Positions 16,853-25,278 of a stretch of DNA of 64,000 bases are shown one piece after another (position 1 is the stretch's first letter; each line of letters starts with the position of its first letter). The stretch spans positions 50,758-114,757 of the forward strand of contig DMYD01000059.1 in the NCBI GenBank assembly GCA_003483745.1, read 5' to 3'. Source of the DNA: Roseburia sp. Its GTDB lineage: Bacteria > Bacillota > Clostridia > Lachnospirales > Lachnospiraceae. The position numbers and the translations under genes were made by a program. The notes beneath the pieces are model-generated. The model was not told where the DNA came from and did no database searches. It worked only from the letters and a program-made list of their open reading frames with translations.

Positions 16853-17533
16853 ATGTATGATCTTAAATCAATAACAGAAGAACAATATGCGATGATAGAA
16901 CTGATGAATGACCGGCTGGCATCCTGTGTCCCGAAGGAGAAATGCAGGGATTATGTGACGGAAGCGATCGCATGTGGACAGGAGGCATTTGAGCAGTATA
17001 AAGATGCGGATATTATGGCAATACTGGTGAATTCCGGTGTTGCCATTCTGCAGGATGAACGGGAATTTTCACATTATGGGCAAAACTATGAGGTGTGGGC
17101 ACAGATCACCTGTGGCGGGAAGGAAAAAAAGATTGAACTTTTTATGCCGGATCTGCGCAGAAAGCAACAGATCCTGAAGGAAAACGGAGTGGATGCAGAA
17201 GAACAGTGGCTCGTAAAGCTGCATCTTGCACATGAGTTTTATCATTTCCTGGAATATACAAAGCTTGGAAGAGTCGGCACGCGGCTGAAACCTGTGCAGA
17301 AAAAGACGCTTTTTGGTACGGTGCAAAGACCGCTTGCAACAGTCAGCGAGATCGCCGCGCACAGTTTTGCGGGAAGATATATGAAAAGTGAAATCCTTCC
17401 ACAGATGACAGATTATATAGTGATGCTTTCGGAAGGCATATTGCCGGAAGAGACATTGCGGGAACGGCTGCAGGAAGCAGAAGAACGATTACGGAAAAAT
17501 GAGGGTGGAGAACAGAATGTATCAATGGGATAA
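16853..17533 (+). CDS. HExxH metalloprotease-like protein (ImmA/IrrE-type)
   Basis: 226 residues. HEFYH (residues 127-131) gives the zinc-binding HExxH and Glu166 in VSEIAAHSFA the likely third ligand, as in the M78 (ImmA/IrrE) family. There is no signal peptide, so it is cytoplasmic. Such proteins usually cleave repressors or toxins in mobile elements; here the gene is buried in a catabolic operon, starting 2 bp after the HyuA-like stop and overlapping the FAD oxidoreductase by 17 bp. It may be a maturation or regulatory factor, or may have become an enzyme. The start ATG 16853 avoids a long overlap with the previous gene. Confidence 0.6.
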   Translation: MYDLKSITEEQYAMIELMNDRLASCVPKEKCRDYVTEAIACGQEAFEQYKDADIMAILVNSGVAILQDEREFSHYGQNYEVWAQITCGGKEKKIELFMPDLRRKQQILKENGVDAEEQWLVKLHLAHEFYHFLEYTKLGRVGTRLKPVQKKTLFGTVQRPLATVSEIAAHSFAGRYMKSEILPQMTDYIVMLSEGILPEETLRERLQEAEERLRKNEGGEQNVSMG

Positions 17534-18833
17534 AATAAAGGTGATTGGAAACTACGATACAGTTGTAGTTGGCGGCGGTACTGCCGGGGCAGCAGCAGGG
17601 ATCCGCGCGGCAAAAGAAGGAAATAAGGTTCTGATCGTGGAAAAAAGCCTTGCACTTGGCGGGGCGGCTGTCAATGCACTGGTGAATCCGATGATGGAGT
17701 CCTTTGTTGAACATGGAGAGATATTTCATGAGATCGAGAGACACCTGAAAGAAAAAGGCGTCACGACCAGGGACGGCGTTATGGAATATGTACATTCCAC
17801 GGCAGAGGCAAAAGCACTTGTGTTAGAGGAGATGTTTCTGGAATATGGAGGCGAGATCTTATATGATGCAGTGCTGACCGATTGTCAGGTAAAAGATCAG
17901 AAAATTGAAAAGATTTTTGTGACGACTGAGGAAGGTGTCTATGCGATAGCAGCGGAACAGTTTATCGATGCCACCGGGGATGCAGTCCTCTCAAGGCTGG
18001 CCGGGGTTGCACATACTGCGGGGGATGAGAACGGAAACAATCAGATGACTTCCCTGCGTTTTGAGATGGGTGGTATTGATGTGGAAAAATACCGGGCATA
18101 CTGTTTGTCTTTAAATGATGAATTTTCTCCACTGGTGGAGGGATACTTCTTTGAATCTGCGATGGTGCGGAACAAGGATTTTAAACTTGAGCCGGTTTTT
18201 CGAAAAGGAGTGGAACTTGGTTATCTGAGAGAGGAAGATCTTGTTTACTACCAGTGTTTTTCCATTCCGGATCAGCCGGGGTGCATGACATTTAACTGTC
18301 CGCATATCAGCAGCATGAAAAAAAATACGGATGCATGGGCAAGAAGCAGAGCAGTGACGGAGGGACGTCAGATGATCTTCCGGCTGGTTTCATTTTTAAA
18401 GGCATGTATGCCGGGATTTGAACATGCATATCTGATCCGGGAAGCTTCATCACTCGGTGTCCGGGAATCCTACCGTATTGTTGGAAAATATGTGCTGAAT
18501 GAAGACGATTACATAAAGAGAGCCAGATTCGAAGATGCGGTGGCAAAAGGAGACTGGTACATTGATGTTCACTCTGCAACCAAGGGACTTGTCCATATGG
18601 AGAAGTATCGGAGGGGAGAATATTATGAGATTCCATACCGGTGTCTCATCAATGAGCAGGTCGATAATCTGTTAACAATCGGCAGATGTATTTCTACTAC
18701 GTTTCTGGCGCAGGCGAGCATTCGTATCCAGCCGACGGTGATCGATATGGGAGATGCGGCAGGAAAAGCGTGTGCAGCCGCACATACAAAGCAGGTTGCA
18801 CTGAGTAAGTTTGATGGGAAAAATTTGATATAA
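17517..18833 (+). CDS. FAD-dependent oxidoreductase (PF12831-type)
   Basis: 438 residues. The N-terminal Rossmann motif VVVGGGTAGAAAGIRAAKEG with a downstream acidic VEKS binds FAD; ATGDAVLSRLAGV near residue 155 is the second FAD contact, and the C-terminus has the GDAAGKACAAA cap. This matches the FAD_oxidored family found in amino-acid- and sugar-acid-like catabolic loci. ATG 17517 follows GGGTGGAG. It ends the operon; the next gene has its own promoter. The oxidised compound is unknown; with the HyuA-like protein it may act on a cyclic amide or amino-sugar-derived intermediate. Confidence 0.8.
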   Translation: MYQWDKIKVIGNYDTVVVGGGTAGAAAGIRAAKEGNKVLIVEKSLALGGAAVNALVNPMMESFVEHGEIFHEIERHLKEKGVTTRDGVMEYVHSTAEAKALVLEEMFLEYGGEILYDAVLTDCQVKDQKIEKIFVTTEEGVYAIAAEQFIDATGDAVLSRLAGVAHTAGDENGNNQMTSLRFEMGGIDVEKYRAYCLSLNDEFSPLVEGYFFESAMVRNKDFKLEPVFRKGVELGYLREEDLVYYQCFSIPDQPGCMTFNCPHISSMKKNTDAWARSRAVTEGRQMIFRLVSFLKACMPGFEHAYLIREASSLGVRESYRIVGKYVLNEDDYIKRARFEDAVAKGDWYIDVHSATKGLVHMEKYRRGEYYEIPYRCLINEQVDNLLTIGRCISTTFLAQASIRIQPTVIDMGDAAGKACAAAHTKQVALSKFDGKNLI

Positions 18834-18860
18834 AAGGATACCGTTGTTCTCGCTGGTTGT

Positions 18861-18889
18861 TTGTGTTTTGCCTGAAAAAAGATTATAAT
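18861..18889 (+). promoter_or_regulatory. Promoter of the RpiR regulator gene
   Basis: TTGTGT (18861-18866), 17 bp spacer, TATAAT (18884-18889), 41 bp before the TTG start codon. Confidence 0.6.
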
Positions 18890-18930
18890 GGGAATATTAT
18901 CGTAATGAAACAGGAACAGGTGATGAAACT

Positions 18931-19827
18931 TTGAAGAACAGCAGATATATAATTTTTAACCAGAATGAGACAAAAAGCCAGATAGAGGCTGCACAGCCGG
19001 AAATGACGCAGGTAGAGCATACGATCGCTAATTATTTTTTGAATAATGAGGAAATGACCGATTTTTCCTCCAAGAGGATCTCAGCACTACTCTATGTATC
19101 CGAGGCAACTTTGTCACGCTTTGCAAAAAAATGTGGATTTAAGGGATACCGGGAATTTATTTTTGCATACGAGAAGGACTTAAAAGAGGAGAACAATGGA
19201 GCAGTCAGTGAGAAAGATATCAGTCTGTTTACCCAGAAGGTACAGAGTAGTTATCAGAAATTGCTGCAGGAAAATTTCAAATTGCTTGATGAAAACCAGA
19301 TCCGCCGGATCGCCGGACTGTTAAATGGCAGTCAGCGTGTGTTTGTCTATGGAATGGGAAGTTCCGGTAACGTTGCGGAGGAATTTCAGCTCCGCTTTAT
19401 GAGAATCGGACTGGATGTGACCGCGGTGACCGATTCACAAATGATACAGATGAGTGCAGCACTGGTTGAAAAGGGGATGCTTGTCATTGCAATTTCTCTC
19501 AGCGGAACGACGAGAGAGATTGAGGAGAGTATCTGTATCGCAAAGAGCAGAAATGCAAAAGTCATCTTTATCACTGCGAATCCGGCTCCGGAGACAGCAG
19601 CAAGATGTGATGAAGTGTTAAGGGTTGCCTATCTGAAAAATCTGGATACAGGTACGAAAATTTCACCACAGTTTTCTATTCTGGTTATGATCGATATTCT
19701 GTATTCGTATTATTTTGCGAATGATTCGTATTTTAAAGCGCAAAAATATAAAGAAACATTATCTGCCATACAGGGAAAACATAAGGGAGCAATGGAAGAT
19801 GCGGAAAAAGGAGAAGATCCGGAATGA
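18931..19827 (+). CDS. RpiR-family transcription regulator (HTH + SIS)
   Basis: 298 residues. The N-terminal 90 residues form an RpiR helix-turn-helix (IANYFLNNEEMTDFSSKRI...SEATLSRFAKKCGFKGYREF); residues about 110-260 are a SIS sugar-phosphate-binding domain (VFVYGMGSSGNVAEEFQLR, SLSGTTREIEES). These regulators sense phosphorylated sugars or amino sugars. The gene starts with TTG at 18931 after AGGTGA; no better start is open. It overlaps the ROK kinase by 4 bp (ATGA), so regulator and kinase are co-translated, and it is the likely controller of the nanE cluster. Confidence 0.85.
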   Translation: MKNSRYIIFNQNETKSQIEAAQPEMTQVEHTIANYFLNNEEMTDFSSKRISALLYVSEATLSRFAKKCGFKGYREFIFAYEKDLKEENNGAVSEKDISLFTQKVQSSYQKLLQENFKLLDENQIRRIAGLLNGSQRVFVYGMGSSGNVAEEFQLRFMRIGLDVTAVTDSQMIQMSAALVEKGMLVIAISLSGTTREIEESICIAKSRNAKVIFITANPAPETAARCDEVLRVAYLKNLDTGTKISPQFSILVMIDILYSYYFANDSYFKAQKYKETLSAIQGKHKGAMEDAEKGEDPE

Positions 19828-20795
19828 GTAACGGAAAAAGATACATGGGTGTGGATATAGGCGGCACATCTGTAAAACTGGGACTTGTAGATGAACATGG
19901 AAGAATTTTATGCAGTGAGGCTTATGATGTTGCATTTGACAGGTATGAGACACCGATCCTTGAGACAGTTCTAAAAAGCATGAAGTTGTTTCTTGCGGAA
20001 CATAAGATAATGGAACAGGAACTGGAGGGGATTGGTGTGTCGGCGACCGGTGGAATAGATACGGTAAACGGTGTTGTTATCGGGTCAGCAGGACATATTC
20101 AAAACTGGGAAGGAAGCCGGATCAAAGATGAGATGGAAAAAACATTCCATCTTCCAACGGCGGTTTTAAACGATGCCAATGCGGCGGCTCTTGGAGAAAT
20201 GTGGATCGGAGCTGCAGCAGGCCATCGGAATGTTATTGTAATGACGGTTGGGACAGGTGTTGGAGGTGGGATCATTGTAGATTCCAAAATCCTTTTGGGA
20301 GCAAATGGCCTTGCCGGAGAGATCGGACATATTGTGATAAACAATGACGGTGAGTTGTGTTCGTGTGGTAATCATGGCTGTCTGGAGCATTATGGTTCAA
20401 CCGCCGCGCTGATTCGCAGAGTCAGAGACGCGGCATCACGCGGGAAGATAATACTTTCAGAAGAACATGAGGTAAACGGAAGATTTATTTTTTCGGAAGC
20501 AAAGAAGGGTAACGTCGTAATGCTGGAATTGCTGGATTCCTGGATCGATGACATTGCCTCCGGTCTGGTCGGACTGGTTCATATCTTTAATCCCGAACTG
20601 ATTTTGATTGGAGGTGGAGTCTCGGCACAAAAGGAGCTGTTTATTGATCGTCTGAGGGAAAAAGTGATGGCAGGATGTATGCCTCATTTTGGTAAGTATC
20701 TTGAACTAAAGGCTGCGGAACTTGGAAATGATGCAGGCTTGATAGGGGCAGTATATTATTGTATACAACAGAATGATCTGGTTTGTGATAAGTGA
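19824..20795 (+). CDS. ROK-family sugar kinase (ManNAc kinase-like)
   Basis: 323 residues. Features of the ROK family: phosphate loop DIGGTSVKLG (residues 11-20), catalytic Asp117 in LNDANAAALGE, TVGTGVGGGI, and the zinc motif CSCGNHGCLEHY (residues 179-190). With nanE at the other end of the cluster and the RpiR gene directly upstream, N-acetylmannosamine kinase is the best guess, but glucose or allose kinases look alike, so I give no symbol. Its start codon overlaps the regulator's stop. Confidence 0.8.
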   Translation: MSNGKRYMGVDIGGTSVKLGLVDEHGRILCSEAYDVAFDRYETPILETVLKSMKLFLAEHKIMEQELEGIGVSATGGIDTVNGVVIGSAGHIQNWEGSRIKDEMEKTFHLPTAVLNDANAAALGEMWIGAAAGHRNVIVMTVGTGVGGGIIVDSKILLGANGLAGEIGHIVINNDGELCSCGNHGCLEHYGSTAALIRRVRDAASRGKIILSEEHEVNGRFIFSEAKKGNVVMLELLDSWIDDIASGLVGLVHIFNPELILIGGGVSAQKELFIDRLREKVMAGCMPHFGKYLELKAAELGNDAGLIGAVYYCIQQNDLVCDK

Positions 20796-20931
20796 ACGAA
20801 ATGTGTGCCTGCGGTATAGGAGTCGGATGTCTCGTTTAGGTTTATTATAGAAGTGAAACAGAACTGGTTAAAAGAATCGGGTTAAATGGAAAGTATTTTC
20901 ATAAAACAGGGGATCGTAATAAGGGTTTTAC

Positions 20932-20959
20932 TTGAGAAATGGCGGAATTATGGTATAAT
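20932..20959 (+). promoter_or_regulatory. Promoter of argS
   Basis: TTGAGA (20932-20937), 16 bp spacer, TATAAT (20954-20959). Confidence 0.65.
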
Positions 20960-21020
20960 AAACGAGAAAATGCCTGATTTAGGCAGAAATGATTTGCAAA
21001 GAAATGCAGGAGAGAAGAAA

Positions 21021-22808
21021 ATGAAAAAGATTTTAGACCTTATAACCGCGGAAATTACACAGGCATTTGTGGATTGTGGGTATGATGCAAAATACGGAAA
21101 GGTTACTTTATCTAACAGACCGGATCTTTGTGAATATCAGTGTAACGGGGCGATGGCAGCTGCCAAAGAGTACAAAAAGGCACCATTTATGATTGCAGAT
21201 GAGGTTGCTGCAAAGCTTGCGGAGAAATCCATGTTTTCCATGGCAGAATCTGTAAAACCGGGATTTTTGAATTTAAAACTTGACGAGACATTTTTAGCAT
21301 CCTATGTGGCAGCCATGCAGGCAGATGAAGGACGTTTTGGATGTGAAAAAGCCCAAAATCCAAAGACGATCATGATCGATTACGGTGGACCAAACGTGGC
21401 AAAACCGCTGCATGTCGGGCATTTACGTTCTGCGATCATCGGAGAGAGTATCAAAAGGATTGGCAAGTTTGTCGGACACAAGGTGATTGGAGATGTGCAT
21501 TTAGGTGACTGGGGATTACAGATGGGACTGATCATTACCGAGTTAAAACTCCGTCAGCCGGATCTTGTCTATTTTGATGAAAATTATGAGGGTGAATATC
21601 CAAAAGAAGCACCGTTTACGATTTCTGAATTAGAGGAGATTTACCCGACTGCAAGCAAAAAGTCAAAAGAGGATGAGGCATACAAAGAGGCAGCCATGCA
21701 GGCAACTTATGAGCTGCAGAATGGAAGAAAGGGCTATCAGGCATTACTCGCCCATATTTTAAATGTGTCAGTGACAGATTTAAAGAAAAATTATGCAAAC
21801 CTGAATGTATCTTTTGAACTCTGGAAGGGCGAGTCTGATGCACAGCCTTACATTCCGGCGATGGTGCAGAAAATGAAAGATGAAGGTTTTGCCTATATCA
21901 GCGACGGCGCATTGGTGGTTGATGTAAAGGAAGATACCGATACCAAAGAAATCCCGCCTTGCATGATCTTAAAATCAGATGGGGCTTCCCTTTATAATAC
22001 AACAGATCTTGCAACAATCGTATGGCGTGAGGAGGATTATGATCCGGATGAAATTATTTATGTCGTAGATAAGAGACAGGAACTTCATTTTGTCCAGGTA
22101 TTCCGCTGCGCAAGAAAGACCGGGCTGGTAAAACCGGAGACTGAATTAAAATTTTTAGGATTTGGTACGATGAACGGCAAAGACGGAAAGCCGTTTAAGA
22201 CCAGAGATGGCGGTGTCATGCGTTTAGAGTATCTTGTATCTGAGATTGATAATGAGATGTTAAAGAAGATCACCGAAAATCAGAAAGCAAAAGAGAATCT
22301 TGGAATCAGCGAGGAAGAAGCAAAGGAAACTGCAAAAACAGTTGCACTTGCCGCAATCAAATATGGAGATCTTTCTAATCAGGCAAGTAAAGACTATATT
22401 TTTGATATCGACAGATTTACTTCTTTTGAGGGAAATACAGGACCATACATTTTGTATACGATCGTTCGTATCAAGTCGATTCTTCACAAATATCATGATT
22501 TAGGAAAGAACGCAGATAATTCAGTGATCACGGCAGCACATTCTGAGAGTGAGAAGAATCTGATGTTAGAACTGTCCAAATTTAATGCAGTGATCGAGGG
22601 TGCATTTACCGATACGGCACCGCACAAGATCTGTTCCTATATCTATGATCTTGCCAATGCATTTAACAGCTTTTATCATGAAACAAAGATCATGTCTGAG
22701 GAAGATGAGACGGTTCAGAAATCGTATATCCGTCTGTTGAAACTGACGAAATCCGTGCTTGAGACCAGCATTGATCTGCTCGGATTTTCTGCACCGGAGC
22801 GTATGTAG
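21021..22808 (+). CDS. argS: Arginyl-tRNA synthetase
   Basis: 595 residues, class I synthetase charging tRNA-Arg. PLHVGHLRS is the HIGH box; FKTRDGGVMRLEYL replaces KMSKS as is usual in ArgRS. An N-terminal Add1-like tRNA-contacting domain and the C-terminal DALR anticodon-binding domain (KICSYIYDLANAFNSFYHETKI) are complete. The ATG at 21021 follows AGGAGAGAAGAAA and lies below the promoter at 20932-20959; the frame is open further upstream but that part is untranslated leader. Single-gene unit. Confidence 0.95.
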   Translation: MKKILDLITAEITQAFVDCGYDAKYGKVTLSNRPDLCEYQCNGAMAAAKEYKKAPFMIADEVAAKLAEKSMFSMAESVKPGFLNLKLDETFLASYVAAMQADEGRFGCEKAQNPKTIMIDYGGPNVAKPLHVGHLRSAIIGESIKRIGKFVGHKVIGDVHLGDWGLQMGLIITELKLRQPDLVYFDENYEGEYPKEAPFTISELEEIYPTASKKSKEDEAYKEAAMQATYELQNGRKGYQALLAHILNVSVTDLKKNYANLNVSFELWKGESDAQPYIPAMVQKMKDEGFAYISDGALVVDVKEDTDTKEIPPCMILKSDGASLYNTTDLATIVWREEDYDPDEIIYVVDKRQELHFVQVFRCARKTGLVKPETELKFLGFGTMNGKDGKPFKTRDGGVMRLEYLVSEIDNEMLKKITENQKAKENLGISEEEAKETAKTVALAAIKYGDLSNQASKDYIFDIDRFTSFEGNTGPYILYTIVRIKSILHKYHDLGKNADNSVITAAHSESEKNLMLELSKFNAVIEGAFTDTAPHKICSYIYDLANAFNSFYHETKIMSEEDETVQKSYIRLLKLTKSVLETSIDLLGFSAPERM

Positions 22809-22817
22809 GAAAAATGT

Positions 22818-22843
22818 CTTATTTTCTTCCGGAAGAAAATAAG
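22818..22843. repeat. Perfect 26-bp palindrome between argS and a secreted-protein gene
   Basis: CTTATTTTCTTCC joined directly to its reverse complement, centred between 22830 and 22831. It has no loop and no T-run, so it is a poor terminator on the plus strand. TATACT (22845-22850), a possible -10 for the next gene, begins 1 bp after it, which suits an operator. Confidence 0.6.
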
Positions 22844-22930
22844 GTATACTGTAAAAAAACATGTAGGAAGGAAAATCCTCTCCTCGCTCAAAGGAACTCG
22901 GATTTTTCTTCGAAAAACAAGGAGGATTAT

Positions 22931-23617
22931 ATGAAAAAGTTAAGCAAAAAATTAATCGCTTTTGCACTTGTGCTAGTGATGACTGTCACGGCCGGTGCAG
23001 TAATACCACAGGGAATGGTTGAAGTACAGGCGGCAAGCGGCAGGGTTTATGTGAATCCATATTCAGCAACTGTTGTGACTTATAAGCCAGGGAGTGCCTT
23101 AAGCAGATTCTCAAGTGTAATCAGTATTATGGGCTGCAGCAAAGCAAAAGAAATCAAAAATTTAAAGAGCAGCAACAAAGACATTAAGGTTGCACCGAGA
23201 GATGGTTACATTCGTGTTGAGTTTGGCAAGAAAGCAGCTAAGAGTACGATCACATGTACGGTAAAAGGTGTAAAGTTAAAAACAACACTTACAGTCAAAA
23301 AATACAGCAATCCATGCAAGACATTTAAAATTGGAAAGACAAAACTGACATCCAAATTTAATAAAATTGATGTATTAAGGACAAACAAAGCATTTAAAAA
23401 ACAGAAATTAGATATCAAACTGAAAAATGGCTGGAAGATCTCAAGCGTTCATGTGACATCCGGAACAGGAAGTTATAATAACTATAGAGTAAATAAATCC
23501 AGTTTCTCTAAGAAGATCACAGTGTCAAACAATTATGGATACATATATGTGTATTGCTATAATGAAAAAACGAAGGTTTCTGAATGTCTGCAGATTAATA
23601 CATCTACAAGATACTAA
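22931..23617 (+). CDS. Secreted protein of unknown function
   Basis: 228 residues. A clear signal peptide: KKLSKKL, a hydrophobic core (LIAFALVLVMTVTAGAVI) and a likely cut after VQAAS near residue 37. The mature part is very Lys-, Ser- and Thr-rich and beta-like, with a first segment (KNLKSSNKDIKV, TITCTVKGVKLKTTLTVKK) resembling a degenerate bacterial Ig-like (BIG2) domain. The second half is not recognised. ATG 22931 follows GGAGGA. The same KLKTTLTVKK-type ending is seen in the Ig-like protein at 61.9 kb. Single gene between a palindrome and a terminator. Confidence 0.7.
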   Translation: MKKLSKKLIAFALVLVMTVTAGAVIPQGMVEVQAASGRVYVNPYSATVVTYKPGSALSRFSSVISIMGCSKAKEIKNLKSSNKDIKVAPRDGYIRVEFGKKAAKSTITCTVKGVKLKTTLTVKKYSNPCKTFKIGKTKLTSKFNKIDVLRTNKAFKKQKLDIKLKNGWKISSVHVTSGTGSYNNYRVNKSSFSKKITVSNNYGYIYVYCYNEKTKVSECLQINTSTRY

Positions 23618-23626
23618 GATTGAAAA

Positions 23627-23665
23627 AGAACCGTAAGCCGGATTTGGCTTATGGTTCTTTTTTTT
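23627..23665 (+). terminator. Rho-independent terminator
   Basis: Stem AGAACCGTAAGCC / GGCTTATGGTTCT (one G-T pair), 6-nt loop, then eight T. Confidence 0.85.
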
Positions 23666-23718
23666 CGAAAATACATTGTTGATATTGTATAAAATAGACA
23701 AAAAAATGAAAAAACGTA

Positions 23719-23746
23719 TTGAATTTTGAGTGATAAGTACTATAAT
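23719..23746 (+). promoter_or_regulatory. Promoter of cstA
   Basis: TTGAAT (23719-23724), 16 bp spacer, TATAAT (23741-23746), 50 bp before the start codon. Confidence 0.6.
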
Positions 23747-23795
23747 AAAGATAAGCAATAAGAAACTAGCATTTGTACATATGGGAGGTGTTGTT

Positions 23796-25235
23796 ATGAT
23801 TAGTTTTTTTATTTGCCTGGCGTTATTAATTGGTGGGTACTTTGTTTATGGTAAGGTAGTGGAGAACACATTTGCACCGGATGACAGAGAAACACCGGCG
23901 GTAAGGATCAACGATGGGGTTGACTATGTTGTCATGCCGGAATGGAAGCTCTTTTTGGTGCAGTTGTTAAACATTGCCGGATTAGGACCGATCTTCGGTG
24001 CTATGCAGGGTGCTCTTTGGGGACCGCTTGTATTTTTATGGATCGCGTTTGGTACCATCTTTGCAGGAGGTGTACATGATTATTTTTCCGGTATGCTTTC
24101 CGAACGTAATGATGGTGCTTCCATTTCAGAGGTATGTGGTATTTACCTTGGAAATGTGATGAAGAATGTCATGCGTGTATTCAGTGTTGTACTGCTTGTA
24201 ATGGTAGGTACCGTTTTCGCAGTAGGACCTGCAGGACTTATCGTTACACTGTTTAAGAACAGTGGTGTGACAGGAATTGTCACAAGCGCAGAGTTCTGGC
24301 TGTGGATCATTCTTCTTTATTATTTCATCGCAACATTTATTTCTATTGATAAGATCATTGGACGTATTTATCCACTGTTTGGTATCTGTCTGATTGTGAT
24401 GGCAGTGGGTGTTATCATTGGTATTTTTACACATTCCGAATATACGATTCCGGAAATCTGGAGCCATTTCGGCAACATGCATCCGGATGGAAAACCAATC
24501 TGGAGTTTCATGTTTATCACAGTAGCATGTGGAGCAATCTCAGGATTCCACTCCACACAGTCGCCGCTTATGGCACGTTGTATGAAATCTGAGAAACAGG
24601 GACATTTTGTATTCTACGGTGCAATGGTTGCTGAGGGTGTCATCGCTCTGATCTGGGCGGCAGCAGGATGCTCCATTTATCAGATTACAGGTGGCCTAAG
24701 CACCGGACTTGCTGAGGTTCTTTCCGGTGGACAGTCCGCAGCAATTTATGATGTATGTATCAAGACAATGGGAAGCGTTGGTGTAGCACTTGCCATGATC
24801 GGTGTTATTGTATGCCCGATCACATCCGGTGATACTGCATTCAGAAGTGCACGTCTGGTACTGGCAGACTGGTTTAAAATCGATCAGGATAAGATCCAGA
24901 AACGTCTGTTGCTTTGTGTACCGCTTCTTGCAGTAGGTGCTTTTGTAGGACATCTGGATTATGCAGTTGTATGGAGATATTTCAGCTGGACAAACCAGAC
25001 ACTTGCCATGATCGTATTATGGACGGCAAGTATGTATCTGTTCCGTGAGAAGAAGAATTACTGGATCACAGCTGTACCGGCAACATTTATGAGTGCTGTA
25101 TCCATGACATATTTCTTCTGTGCAGATGAGTGTCTTGGATTCTCTACAGCAGTTGCATATCCGGTGGGAATCATTCTGGCTGTTGTATTCTTGGGAATTT
25201 TTATCCACGCAACAAAGAAACCGGCAAAAATGTAA
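23796..25235 (+). CDS. cstA: Carbon starvation CstA-family peptide/pyruvate transporter
   Basis: 479 residues and many membrane helices. Landmarks of the CstA family: FAPDDRETPAVRINDGVDYV after the first helix, QLLNIAGLGPIFGAMQGALWGP, GGVHDYFSGMLSERNDG, and GFHSTQSPLMARC. It is the short clostridial form, without the long C-terminal extension of the E. coli protein. Family members take up peptides or pyruvate. ATG 23796 follows GGGAGGTG; an in-frame codon at 23730 is inside the promoter. The 340-residue membrane protein downstream may be co-transcribed. Confidence 0.9.
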   Translation: MISFFICLALLIGGYFVYGKVVENTFAPDDRETPAVRINDGVDYVVMPEWKLFLVQLLNIAGLGPIFGAMQGALWGPLVFLWIAFGTIFAGGVHDYFSGMLSERNDGASISEVCGIYLGNVMKNVMRVFSVVLLVMVGTVFAVGPAGLIVTLFKNSGVTGIVTSAEFWLWIILLYYFIATFISIDKIIGRIYPLFGICLIVMAVGVIIGIFTHSEYTIPEIWSHFGNMHPDGKPIWSFMFITVACGAISGFHSTQSPLMARCMKSEKQGHFVFYGAMVAEGVIALIWAAAGCSIYQITGGLSTGLAEVLSGGQSAAIYDVCIKTMGSVGVALAMIGVIVCPITSGDTAFRSARLVLADWFKIDQDKIQKRLLLCVPLLAVGAFVGHLDYAVVWRYFSWTNQTLAMIVLWTASMYLFREKKNYWITAVPATFMSAVSMTYFFCADECLGFSTAVAYPVGIILAVVFLGIFIHATKKPAKM

Positions 25236-25278
25236 TACATGACAGCGATGCTTAACAGGTATAAAAAGTAATACAGGA

